Part shown: positions 7,633 through 14,168 of the stretch, piece by piece
How positions within the stretch are numbered: the stretch's first letter is position 1
Layout: every line of letters begins with the position of its first letter
Assembly (NCBI GenBank): GCA_934247875.1
Contig: CAKQJZ010000010.1
Location: forward strand, 1 to 37,321
Direction of reading: 5' to 3'
Length of the DNA stretch: 37,321 bases
From: an uncultured Spirochaetales bacterium
GTDB taxonomy: Bacteria; Spirochaetota; Spirochaetia; Sphaerochaetales; Sphaerochaetaceae
Position numbers and translations under genes: made by a program
The notes under the pieces: model-generated
What the model saw: the letters and a program-made list of their open reading frames with translations, nothing else
Told to the model about the DNA's origin: nothing
Databases searched by the model: none

Positions 7633-9159
7633 TTAACATCCGTTGCGAGATTCTGAATATGCTTTTGCATCCTTTAAGAAGCTTATTGCTATTATAACAA
7701 TTACTATGCCAATTGGGAAAGCAGCAACAATGCTGACTGATTGTAGATTGTGCATTGAGCTTTCTGCAAATAGCAGTGCAATAGGGAGCAGTATAAGCAG
7801 TATGCACCACATCAGCTGAATCAGTTTGTTTGGCTGCTCATTCTCTTTTAATGAATGATAGCTATAGCATGATGCTGTAAGTGCAATTGAGTCAAATGAT
7901 GTTGCATAGAATGCTATCATTGTGAGAAGTACTACAATCATAATGACTGGAGCAAATGGCATTGTATTGATAATGCTGATTATCATTTGATACAGATCTC
8001 CAGTGGCTATGTATTCTGATATGAAATCTGCTTTCTCTGTTAGTTGCATCCCCATAGAATAGTTTCCTAATACAATAAAGCTAGCTAGAGTGGAACCTAC
8101 TCCGAATATATAGCCACCTAGAATAGTCTGTCGAACTGTTCTTCCTCTTGATATGTTGCCAATAAAGAAAGGAGCTGCAACACACCATACCATCCAATAT
8201 GCCCAGTAATAGATTGTCCAGTTCTGAGGGAAGCTTGATGTGCGAAGCGGATCAGAGAATGTGGATAAATCAATGAAGTTCTGTACCATGCGGCCAAAAG
8301 AGGAGAATCCTGTTTCAATGATGTATCTAGTCTCATGTCCAAATAACAATACAAATGCTATTAGTCCAAAGAACATATAAATGCATATATTTGCGAGTTT
8401 GCTGATTCCTTTGAAGCCATGGAGGAGTGAGTAGGTATAAACAACACATGTAATCAATAGAATGATGATGTTGATAGCTGTTCGGCTTATTGCAATATCA
8501 AAGAGTTCATCAATGATAGCTGCCATCAAAGGAGTTGCTACGCTGAATGTTGTTGCTGTTCCCGCAAGGAGTGCAAAGACTGCCAATAAATCAATGATTC
8601 GGCCAATCCATCCATCTGTATGCTTTCCAAGTACTGCTCTGCAAGCTTCAGAGTATTTTTGGCGATTGCGTTTTCTGACGTGCAGCATAAAGCCAAATGC
8701 AACTGCCAGTACAAGGTAGAATCCCCATGGAATGAAGCTCCAGTGGAATAGTGGATATACTCCAGCCCAATCCTGGATGGTTCCCTGTTCTGCTATATGC
8801 GGATCTGTAGCATATAGAACCCATTCAGAGAAAGAGTAAAACAGAATGTCTGCGGCAAGACCACATGTGAACATCATAGAGCCCCAGGCAAAGAATGAAT
8901 ACTTTGGCTTCTCATCTGGTTCTCCTAGAACAATTCTCCCATATTTGGAACATGCAATATAAATTGAAAGAATGAAGATTCCTAAGCCAATAACCAGATA
9001 ATATATTCCTAGTGTATCGCCGAAGAAGAAGCGTATCTGGCTGAGTATGGTATTGGACTCTTCTGGCTTAAAGAAGAATAGGGTGCATAGCATTATTATG
9101 ATTGCCAATGGCAATAATGTTATCATCCAGTCAATTTCTTGTGCTTTTCTTTGTTTCAT
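7633..9159 (-). CDS. BCCT family transporter (choline/betaine type)
   Basis: A 508-aa polytopic membrane protein with about 12 hydrophobic helices. The betaine-choline-carnitine transporter signature is plain: the segment 'YYWAYWMVWCVAAPFFIG' is directly followed by 'NISRGRTVRQ', which corresponds to the family's 'W..W..PF.G.F.ArISRGRTiRe'. 'FHWSFIPWGFY' earlier is also typical. BCCT proteins use sodium or proton gradients to import quaternary ammonium compounds. Here the transporter sits between LicC and LicD with a 4-nt overlap to licC, so choline for phosphocholine synthesis is the likely substrate. It would take the place of LicB, the unrelated transporter of the Haemophilus lic1 locus. 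Betaine uptake for osmoprotection is the less likely alternative. Confidence 0.92.
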   Translation of the reverse strand: MKQRKAQEIDWMITLLPLAIIIMLCTLFFFKPEESNTILSQIRFFFGDTLGIYYLVIGLGIFILSIYIACSKYGRIVLGEPDEKPKYSFFAWGSMMFTCGLAADILFYSFSEWVLYATDPHIAEQGTIQDWAGVYPLFHWSFIPWGFYLVLAVAFGFMLHVRKRNRQKYSEACRAVLGKHTDGWIGRIIDLLAVFALLAGTATTFSVATPLMAAIIDELFDIAISRTAINIIILLITCVVYTYSLLHGFKGISKLANICIYMFFGLIAFVLLFGHETRYIIETGFSSFGRMVQNFIDLSTFSDPLRTSSFPQNWTIYYWAYWMVWCVAAPFFIGNISRGRTVRQTILGGYIFGVGSTLASFIVLGNYSMGMQLTEKADFISEYIATGDLYQMIISIINTMPFAPVIMIVVLLTMIAFYATSFDSIALTASCYSYHSLKENEQPNKLIQLMWCILLILLPIALLFAESSMHNLQSVSIVAAFPIGIVIVIIAISFLKDAKAYSESRNGC

Positions 9160-9878
9160 TTGCTTTCATCCTTTACTTGTCCATAGCTTGGGTCCAAAGC
9201 AATCAGCTCACTTAGATTGTCAATTTCGATTATGTCATTCTTTTTCATTGGATGAATGCCTAATTCATATTCACTCGGGTAGCAGAAGAGCGCAACATCG
9301 TCCCAATATATCTGTCTGTTGTGTTTTTTCTCAAACTCGATTTCCAGATGGTGTTTGAGCTTTCTGCCATCTTCTGCGCTCCAGCGTGATACGCTATATA
9401 GCTGCCAGCCATGTTTTCCGCCAGTGCGGCTGCATGATGAAACGATTCCATTCTGTACTGTCAGCAACCATTCATCTGTTTCACCCTCTTGCCAGACACA
9501 GTTGTATCCAGATTTATCAAACTCTGGAGACAGAATGGATGTGTTGTAAATAATCTGATCTCCATCAAGTATTATAGCGTTCTCAATATGCTCTCTTGCT
9601 ACGTAAAGAGAAGAGATATTGTTGCATGTGTCATAGTATGGGTTCTCAATCAATTCAATTCCTGGATAGTCATGCGTAAGCTCCTGAAACTGATCTTTCA
9701 GGTAACCAACTACAATATAGATCTCATATATGCCATTCTCATGAAGGCCTTTGATTGCAGTATCAATCATTCTGACTCCATTGACCCTTACAAGTGGTTT
9801 TGGAGTTGTCTTTGTTACAGGAAACATGCGCTTTCCTAGTCCTGCTGCCATGATGATGGCTCTTTCTGCTTTAGGCAT
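9156..9878 (-). CDS. licC: CTP:phosphocholine cytidylyltransferase-like nucleotidyltransferase
   Basis: A 240-aa nucleotidyltransferase. The N-terminal signature 'AIIMAAGLGKRMFPVT' with 'TPKPLVRVNG' (about residues 7-34) binds the NTP. 'YIVVGYLKDQF', 'NPYYDTCNNISSLY' and the metal-binding 'AIILDGDQII' follow as in LicC. The family makes CDP-choline from CTP and phosphocholine in the cytoplasm. The start overlaps the end of the upstream fused gene by 8 nt and its end overlaps the BCCT gene by 4 nt. Odd point: the upstream gene already contains a LicC-type domain, so this is a second, stand-alone copy. It may have a different acceptor (for example another phospho-alcohol or a sugar phosphate). 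The family call is firm; the substrate is inferred. Confidence 0.85.
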   Translation of the reverse strand: MPKAERAIIMAAGLGKRMFPVTKTTPKPLVRVNGVRMIDTAIKGLHENGIYEIYIVVGYLKDQFQELTHDYPGIELIENPYYDTCNNISSLYVAREHIENAIILDGDQIIYNTSILSPEFDKSGYNCVWQEGETDEWLLTVQNGIVSSCSRTGGKHGWQLYSVSRWSAEDGRKLKHHLEIEFEKKHNRQIYWDDVALFCYPSEYELGIHPMKKNDIIEIDNLSELIALDPSYGQVKDESK

Positions 9879-11643
9879 CTGCTTTTACCTCATTATTCAG
9901 TTCTTTCTGCACTATCTTGTAGTAATCTTTTGCATAGCGATATTGCCTTAAGGAGTATTCTCCGAATTCCACTCCTAGGTTTCTTTTGTATTCACACCAG
10001 TTGCTCCAGAGCAAACCGCATGCAGCAATGTAGCAGTAAATTTTGATTCTCGTTGCATCATCGCATCCCTCAGTGAAATAATCAGAGATCAGAAAATCAA
10101 CCTGTTTTCTATCATAGAGTGAATAAATGCAGAACATCGCTATATCGACATGTGGGTCTTGCATTCCTGCATATTCCCAGTCGATTAATCGTATTTCTTC
10201 GTTCCCATCTTTTTCTGTAAGCAGAAAGTTATCGGGAACTGCATCCATATGCGTAAGCACTTTCTCCTTTGCATGTGCTTCTATATATGGTTTCAGAGAG
10301 AGGATGTTGGCTTTTGTTTGCTTATAGTCTTTATAAATCGAATTCATTCCATTCCAAAGCGATTCATAGAACTCAATCTGCTTATAGATATCGAATTCGT
10401 GATCAGTTTTAAGTTTTAGGCTATGAAATGACCGTAGAAACTTCATGCATTTGCTGACATCCTCATGGTTAAGAGCATCGCATACTCTGGCGCCATCTAA
10501 GAATTCAGTAATCTTGTATCCGTTTGCTGGATTGATATATGAGATGTTGTCGCATATGTTTTTATTTGCGATTGCATTGTAAACAGATGCTTCCTGAGCT
10601 CTGTTTATAAGCTTATCAGTGCCTTCTCCAGGAATGCGCATTATGTATTTCTTATTTCTGCATTCAAATAGAAATGAGCGATTTGTCATGCCTTTCTTCA
10701 GTACTGAGATGTTTACTATTTCCTCTGCGTTGGCATTGATGGCTTTGCATATGACCTGGATAGCATCTGTTTTAAGCTGATTTGATTCGCTGTCCAATTC
10801 GCGCAGTTGCTCGTAAGTATTTATTTCAACGATATCGGAAGATTTGACAACACGTGCTTTGATGATTATTCTGTTCTGGCCATATAGAGCTTCTTCCCAG
10901 AATGCTCCATCATTATGAGGATCCTTGCAAAGCTCTTCTATCCTCATTGATACTTCAGACGCATCTTCTTTTGTCAGATAGCAAATGCCAATCATAGCGT
11001 TTCCAAAAGAATCATCTGATACTCTGACCAGCTCCATTTTGCGGTTGACTCTTACAGGACTATCACTAGTCAATGAGTCATTGACCATGTACCAAGAGTA
11101 TAGCTCACTGCTTCGGAACGGATTGTCTTTGCACCAAATATCGCATGGAATGATATATGCGTTTTCGAGTTTGTCTCTGACTCTTTTGAGTGAATGAATA
11201 TTGTTCTTTGTTGCATAGTCCTTGTTTACTACAAGCTCTACGCCATATTCATCAATAAGGTATTCATATCTTTCTTTCATGAAACCCACAACAACATATA
11301 TTTCTCTGATTCCGACTTCATTGAGTTGCTTGATGAGGCGTTCTATCAGAGGTTCTCCATGGACTTCAATGAGGCCTTTTGGCATTTCTGTATTGATAGG
11401 AACCATGCGCATTCCGAAACCTGCAGCTAATATGATAGCTTTCTTTGGCCTCTTTTTCCTTGATTCTCTGATAGCTTTCTCTGTAGGAATCATGTCACTA
11501 TCTATATACTCTGATTTGATTAGCTCCTTTAATGAATGATTCACTGCACCCAATGAGTAACCTGATAATTCAGAAAGTTTTCTCTGGTTTGTATATTTTG
11601 TCAGCAAAAGTGTATTTAAAATGTCGTCCTCTTGTTTGTTCAT
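9871..11643 (-). CDS. licCA: Fusion protein: winged-HTH + LicC nucleotidyltransferase + LicA choline kinase
   Basis: A 590-aa three-domain protein. Residues 1-60 look like a winged helix-turn-helix ('LLTKYTNQRKLSELSGYSLG' then a recognition-like helix). Residues 68-290 are a LicC-type nucleotidyltransferase ('AIILAAGFGMRMVPI..MPKGL', 'VVVGFMKERY', 'NKDYATKNNIHSL', 'YIIPCDIW'). Residues 295-585 are a choline/ethanolamine kinase-like fold with H465-x-D467-x4-N472 ('HMDAVPDN') and 'RLIDWEYAG' (D488). Expected activity: choline to phosphocholine to CDP-choline in one polypeptide. A LicC-LicA fusion is known from oral treponemes. It is first in the lic operon, and a fair promoter lies 33-61 nt upstream. 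Whether the wHTH binds DNA is unknown. A weak AGG precedes the ATG. Confidence 0.9.
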   Translation of the reverse strand: MNKQEDDILNTLLLTKYTNQRKLSELSGYSLGAVNHSLKELIKSEYIDSDMIPTEKAIRESRKKRPKKAIILAAGFGMRMVPINTEMPKGLIEVHGEPLIERLIKQLNEVGIREIYVVVGFMKERYEYLIDEYGVELVVNKDYATKNNIHSLKRVRDKLENAYIIPCDIWCKDNPFRSSELYSWYMVNDSLTSDSPVRVNRKMELVRVSDDSFGNAMIGICYLTKEDASEVSMRIEELCKDPHNDGAFWEEALYGQNRIIIKARVVKSSDIVEINTYEQLRELDSESNQLKTDAIQVICKAINANAEEIVNISVLKKGMTNRSFLFECRNKKYIMRIPGEGTDKLINRAQEASVYNAIANKNICDNISYINPANGYKITEFLDGARVCDALNHEDVSKCMKFLRSFHSLKLKTDHEFDIYKQIEFYESLWNGMNSIYKDYKQTKANILSLKPYIEAHAKEKVLTHMDAVPDNFLLTEKDGNEEIRLIDWEYAGMQDPHVDIAMFCIYSLYDRKQVDFLISDYFTEGCDDATRIKIYCYIAACGLLWSNWCEYKRNLGVEFGEYSLRQYRYAKDYYKIVQKELNNEVKADA

Positions 11644-11675
11644 ATAATACCTAATTGCAATATTTCGTGAACAAT

Positions 11676-11704
11676 AGTCTATATTTGAAAGAACAACTTG
11701 GCAA
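11676..11704 (-). promoter_or_regulatory. Predicted sigma70-type promoter of the lic operon
   Basis: Read on the minus strand: TTGCCA (11704-11699), a 17-nt spacer, then TAGACT (11681-11676). This leaves a leader of about 25 nt before the licCA ATG at 11643. The -35 matches 5 of 6 and the -10 matches 4 of 6 consensus bases. It is the only well-spaced pair seen in this 187-bp divergent intergenic region on this strand. Confidence 0.5.
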
Positions 11705-11779
11705 GAGTTCTTTAGGTGCTGTTTGTTAGGAAGTTAGATATTTGCTTTTTTCAAATACAAACATCTTTGGTTTTTGTAC

Positions 11780-11785
11780 TATAAT
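11780..11785 (+). promoter_or_regulatory. Predicted -10 box for the diacylglycerol glycosyltransferase gene
   Basis: A perfect TATAAT sits 45 nt before the ATG at 11831. No convincing -35 is present 16-18 nt upstream, so recognition would need an activator or an extended -10. The gene itself has GGAG at 11822-11825 as ribosome binding site. Confidence 0.4.
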
Positions 11786-11830
11786 GGGTAGAGATACTTG
11801 ATTACATGTTAGTTTAGACTTGGAGTTGTA

Positions 11831-12967
11831 ATGAGAGCTGTTTGTGTTTATGTTGATGGTGGTAAAGGTCACTATGTGCCAGCTAAGGCTGTTAAGGAAG
11901 CTTTGGAGGGTATGGGGCATAGTGTTGCTTTAGAGGAGTTCTTTGATTATCTGGATATCCGCTGGCTTGGTTCTATCAATAAGTGGTGGTGGAGAAAGAT
12001 GCTCAAGAATTCTAAGCTTGAGAGAAAGCTGAGTAAGCACAATGATTCTGATTCCAATGGCATGGAGAGTGCTATTAAGTTTGCACTAAAGCACTGTGAG
12101 CGTGCTTTTGTTTCAAATATGGAGGAGTCTCCTGTTGATTTCTTCTTCTGCACTCATCCTTATGCTTCTACTATTCTCTCTGCAATGCTTAAGGATTTAG
12201 GCATCAAGAATATTCCTGTCTATTACTTTGCAACTGATGTCTTTTCAGCTCCTGTTGCTACTATTTCTGATGATATCAGGAAGTTCTATGTATCAACAGA
12301 AGAGGGTGCTGAGAGAGTTAAGAAGATGGGGCAGAGAGAGGATACTATTGTTGTTGCTCCTTTCCCTTTGCAGGCTAATGTTGCTAATAGTCCTAAGTAT
12401 ACAAAGACAGAAGCGCGTGAGCGTTTGAAGCTTGATAATGTTTTCACTATGCAATTGAATCTTGGAGGCGAGGGGATTGGTTCTCTGGCACTCTTGGAAG
12501 GTCTTTATAAAGAAAATCTTACTTTGCAGGTTGTTGTGCTTGGTGGTATTGATAAGAAGATGAAGAAGAAGCTAGAGCGTCTTCAGAGCAAATACAGCTC
12601 TTCTTCTCTTCGCCTTGTCATCGCAGGTTTTGTTAATAACGTCAATGAGTACCTTGCTGCTTCAGATATCATAGCGGGGCGTGCTGGCATCAATACTATT
12701 GTTGAAGCGATGTATGCGCATCGTCCTTTCATGATTACTGAGCTTGTTTATACTGTTATTCCATCAGCAGAGTATATTGAGAAATACCATGTTGGCTGGA
12801 ATGCAACTGATGACGCGCCAAAGCAAGTTTCAATCGTGAAGGATCTTATCAGCAATCCTGATAAGATTGCAGCGCTCGATGCTAACTTTGATAAGCTTCC
12901 GATTGTGTATAGCGCTGAAAAGCTTGCTAAGATGGTCGCAGATGATGCTGCAGCTTTTCGCTCTTGA
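11831..12967 (+). CDS. Diacylglycerol glycosyltransferase, MGDG synthase family
   Basis: A 378-aa glycosyltransferase of the MGDG synthase/GT28 type. The N-terminal domain (about 1-170, PF06925-like) begins 'VYVDGGKGHYVPAKAV', matching the family's glycine-rich G-x-GH acceptor motif. The C-terminal GT28 domain has 'NLGGEGIG', 'VVLGGIDKK' and 'DIIAGRAGINTIVEAM', the UDP-sugar binding region. These enzymes add galactose or glucose to diacylglycerol at the inner face of the cytoplasmic membrane, making membrane glycolipids. The position beside the divergent lic operon suggests its product could carry, or anchor a glycan carrying, phosphocholine. A processive UgtP/YpfP-like activity is possible. 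A GGAG at 11822-11825 supports the start. Confidence 0.87.
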   Translation: MRAVCVYVDGGKGHYVPAKAVKEALEGMGHSVALEEFFDYLDIRWLGSINKWWWRKMLKNSKLERKLSKHNDSDSNGMESAIKFALKHCERAFVSNMEESPVDFFFCTHPYASTILSAMLKDLGIKNIPVYYFATDVFSAPVATISDDIRKFYVSTEEGAERVKKMGQREDTIVVAPFPLQANVANSPKYTKTEARERLKLDNVFTMQLNLGGEGIGSLALLEGLYKENLTLQVVVLGGIDKKMKKKLERLQSKYSSSSLRLVIAGFVNNVNEYLAASDIIAGRAGINTIVEAMYAHRPFMITELVYTVIPSAEYIEKYHVGWNATDDAPKQVSIVKDLISNPDKIAALDANFDKLPIVYSAEKLAKMVADDAAAFRS

Positions 12968-12991
12968 TCTTCAGTTTTTTTAGTAGGTGGG

Positions 12992-13020
12992 TTATCTCAA
13001 ATCTATCTTTGTGGTAAAGT
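12992..13020 (+). promoter_or_regulatory. Weak predicted promoter for the corA leader transcript
   Basis: TTATCT (12992-12997), a 17-nt spacer and TAAAGT (13015-13020). Matches are modest (3/6 and 4/6), but it is the best-spaced pair before the leader ORF. It would start RNA near 13027, right at the leader ribosome binding site. Confidence 0.3.
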
Positions 13021-13042
13021 GCTAAGCGAGAAGGAGTAAGTT

Positions 13043-13123
13043 ATGGACGACGGTGGAAGTAATCCTTTACCTAAAAGTGCAAAAAAGACAAGAACTTGTA
13101 TTGCCTTCTCACTAGCATTCTGA
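13043..13123 (+). CDS. Predicted 26-aa leader peptide upstream of corA
   Basis: The ORF has ATG at 13043, TGA at 13121-13123, and a strong GAGAAGGAG ribosome binding site at 13028-13036 with correct spacing. The peptide starts MDDGGSNPLPKSAKK and ends in the hydrophobic 'CIAFSLAF'. Acidic residues straight after Met, a Pro-Leu-Pro, then basic residues are also the layout of MgtL, the Mg2+-sensing leader peptide of Salmonella mgtA (MEPDPTPLPRRR..., from memory). It stops 2 nt before a 10-bp hairpin that contains the corA ribosome binding site, so its translation could open or close corA expression. A leader ORF before corA is known in Salmonella. This one is not recognised by sequence identity and its function is inference. 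Confidence 0.6.
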   Translation: MDDGGSNPLPKSAKKTRTCIAFSLAF

Positions 13124-13125
13124 TG

Positions 13126-13149
13126 CTTCTTCGGGAAGGCCCGGAGAAG
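13126..13149 (+). promoter_or_regulatory. Hairpin sequestering the corA ribosome binding site
   Basis: CTTCTTCGGG (13126-13135) pairs along 10 bp (one G-U) with CCCGGAGAAG (13140-13149) around a 4-nt AAGG loop. The 3' arm contains GGAG (13143-13146), the corA Shine-Dalgarno, 5 nt before the ATG at 13152. The leader ORF stops at 13123, so a terminating ribosome would cover and melt the 5' arm. In addition, CCTTCTC inside the leader ORF (13104-13110) can pair with GAGAAGG at the leader RBS (13028-13034) or with the identical GAGAAGG over the corA RBS (13144-13150), giving alternative folds. There is no T-tract, so it is not an intrinsic terminator. Confidence 0.65.
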
Positions 13150-13151
13150 GT

Positions 13152-14168
13152 ATGATAACTAAAAGAACAGAACTATCAGATAATCAGCAGTTTACATGGA
13201 TTGATGTCCGTGAGATGGATAGAGATGATATTGTCGTATTGCAAGATGAGTACTCGATTACTTCAGAGCTTCTTGCAGATATCATGGATATTGATGAACA
13301 GGCGAGAATTGAGAGAGAGGATGACCATACGATCATAATCCTCCGTCTTCCTTCCTCTGAAGAAGATGATGACAATCCGCTAGAGCGCTCATGCATCCCT
13401 TTGGGTATTGTTCTCTATTCAGATATGGTAATCACTATCTGTCGAGGGGACAGTGTTGTTATCGATGATTTTGCACGTCATAGATTCAGAAGCTGCCCTG
13501 TAGATACAAAAGAGGGCTTTGTAATTTCTATTCTTGGCCGCGCTGCTCTTGTTTACATCAGACTTCTGAAGTATCTAGATAGACAGAAAGATATCGTTGA
13601 AGAGCAGCTTCATAAGTCAATCATGAACTATGAGCTTATCCAGCTTCTGACTATCCAGAAGTCGCTTGTTTATCTTACAACAGCTTTAACTACTAATGAG
13701 ATGCTTTTGGAGAAGCTTCAGAAGCTTCCATATTTCAAGCTGAATAATGAAGACGAAGTTGAGTTTCTTGATGATGTAATTACAGATAATAAGCAGGCTA
13801 TTGCTATGGCGAATATCTATGCAGATATCCTTACAGGCACTATGGATGCGTTTGCCTCTGTTATTGGCAACAATATGAACGTCATAATGAAGCGTCTGAC
13901 TGTGATTTCGCTTTCTTTGATGTTCCCAACATTCATAACAGGTTTCTTTGGAATGAATATATCCATTCCTGGTATGAATAGTCCTTATGCTTGGATTTTC
14001 TGTCTAGCGCTTTGTGCTATTGTCGCACTTGTTGGCTTTGCTTTCATTTCAGATAAGCGCAATAAGTCAATATTGAAGGGCAGTGGCTTTAAACAGAAGA
14101 AAAAGAAATCTCCTTCTGAAATCAAATACATGCGACGTAAGAAAGCTAGTCTTGAAGATAAAGACTGA
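13152..14168 (+). CDS. corA: CorA family divalent metal (Mg2+) transporter
   Basis: A 338-aa protein. A large N-terminal cytoplasmic domain rich in acidic residues (1-255) leads to two C-terminal membrane helices joined by the pore-mouth motif GMN at residues 267-269 ('TGFFGMN'), followed by a short acidic/basic tail. This is the signature of CorA/MRS2 pentameric channels, which carry Mg2+ (also Co2+ or Ni2+) through the cytoplasmic membrane. The usual Tyr before GMN is Phe here, seen in many homologues. The ATG follows GGAG at 13143-13146, hidden in a hairpin and preceded by a leader ORF, which points to translational control. Its 3' end overlaps the convergent jetD by 23 nt. Confidence 0.95.
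   Translation: MITKRTELSDNQQFTWIDVREMDRDDIVVLQDEYSITSELLADIMDIDEQARIEREDDHTIIILRLPSSEEDDDNPLERSCIPLGIVLYSDMVITICRGDSVVIDDFARHRFRSCPVDTKEGFVISILGRAALVYIRLLKYLDRQKDIVEEQLHKSIMNYELIQLLTIQKSLVYLTTALTTNEMLLEKLQKLPYFKLNNEDEVEFLDDVITDNKQAIAMANIYADILTGTMDAFASVIGNNMNVIMKRLTVISLSLMFPTFITGFFGMNISIPGMNSPYAWIFCLALCAIVALVGFAFISDKRNKSILKGSGFKQKKKKSPSEIKYMRRKKASLEDKD

Noticed and set aside
9047..9839. Overlapping + strand ORFs opposite licC.
   Set aside because: They are shadows of the intact nucleotidyltransferase gene and have no plausible starts.
13126..13149. The corA hairpin as an intrinsic terminator or attenuator.
   Set aside because: No T-run follows; the next bases are the corA start codon. A translational role fits better.
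12968..13151. An M-box (Mg2+ riboswitch) upstream of corA.
   Set aside because: The region is only about 180 nt, contains a leader ORF, and no M-box conserved core was recognised.
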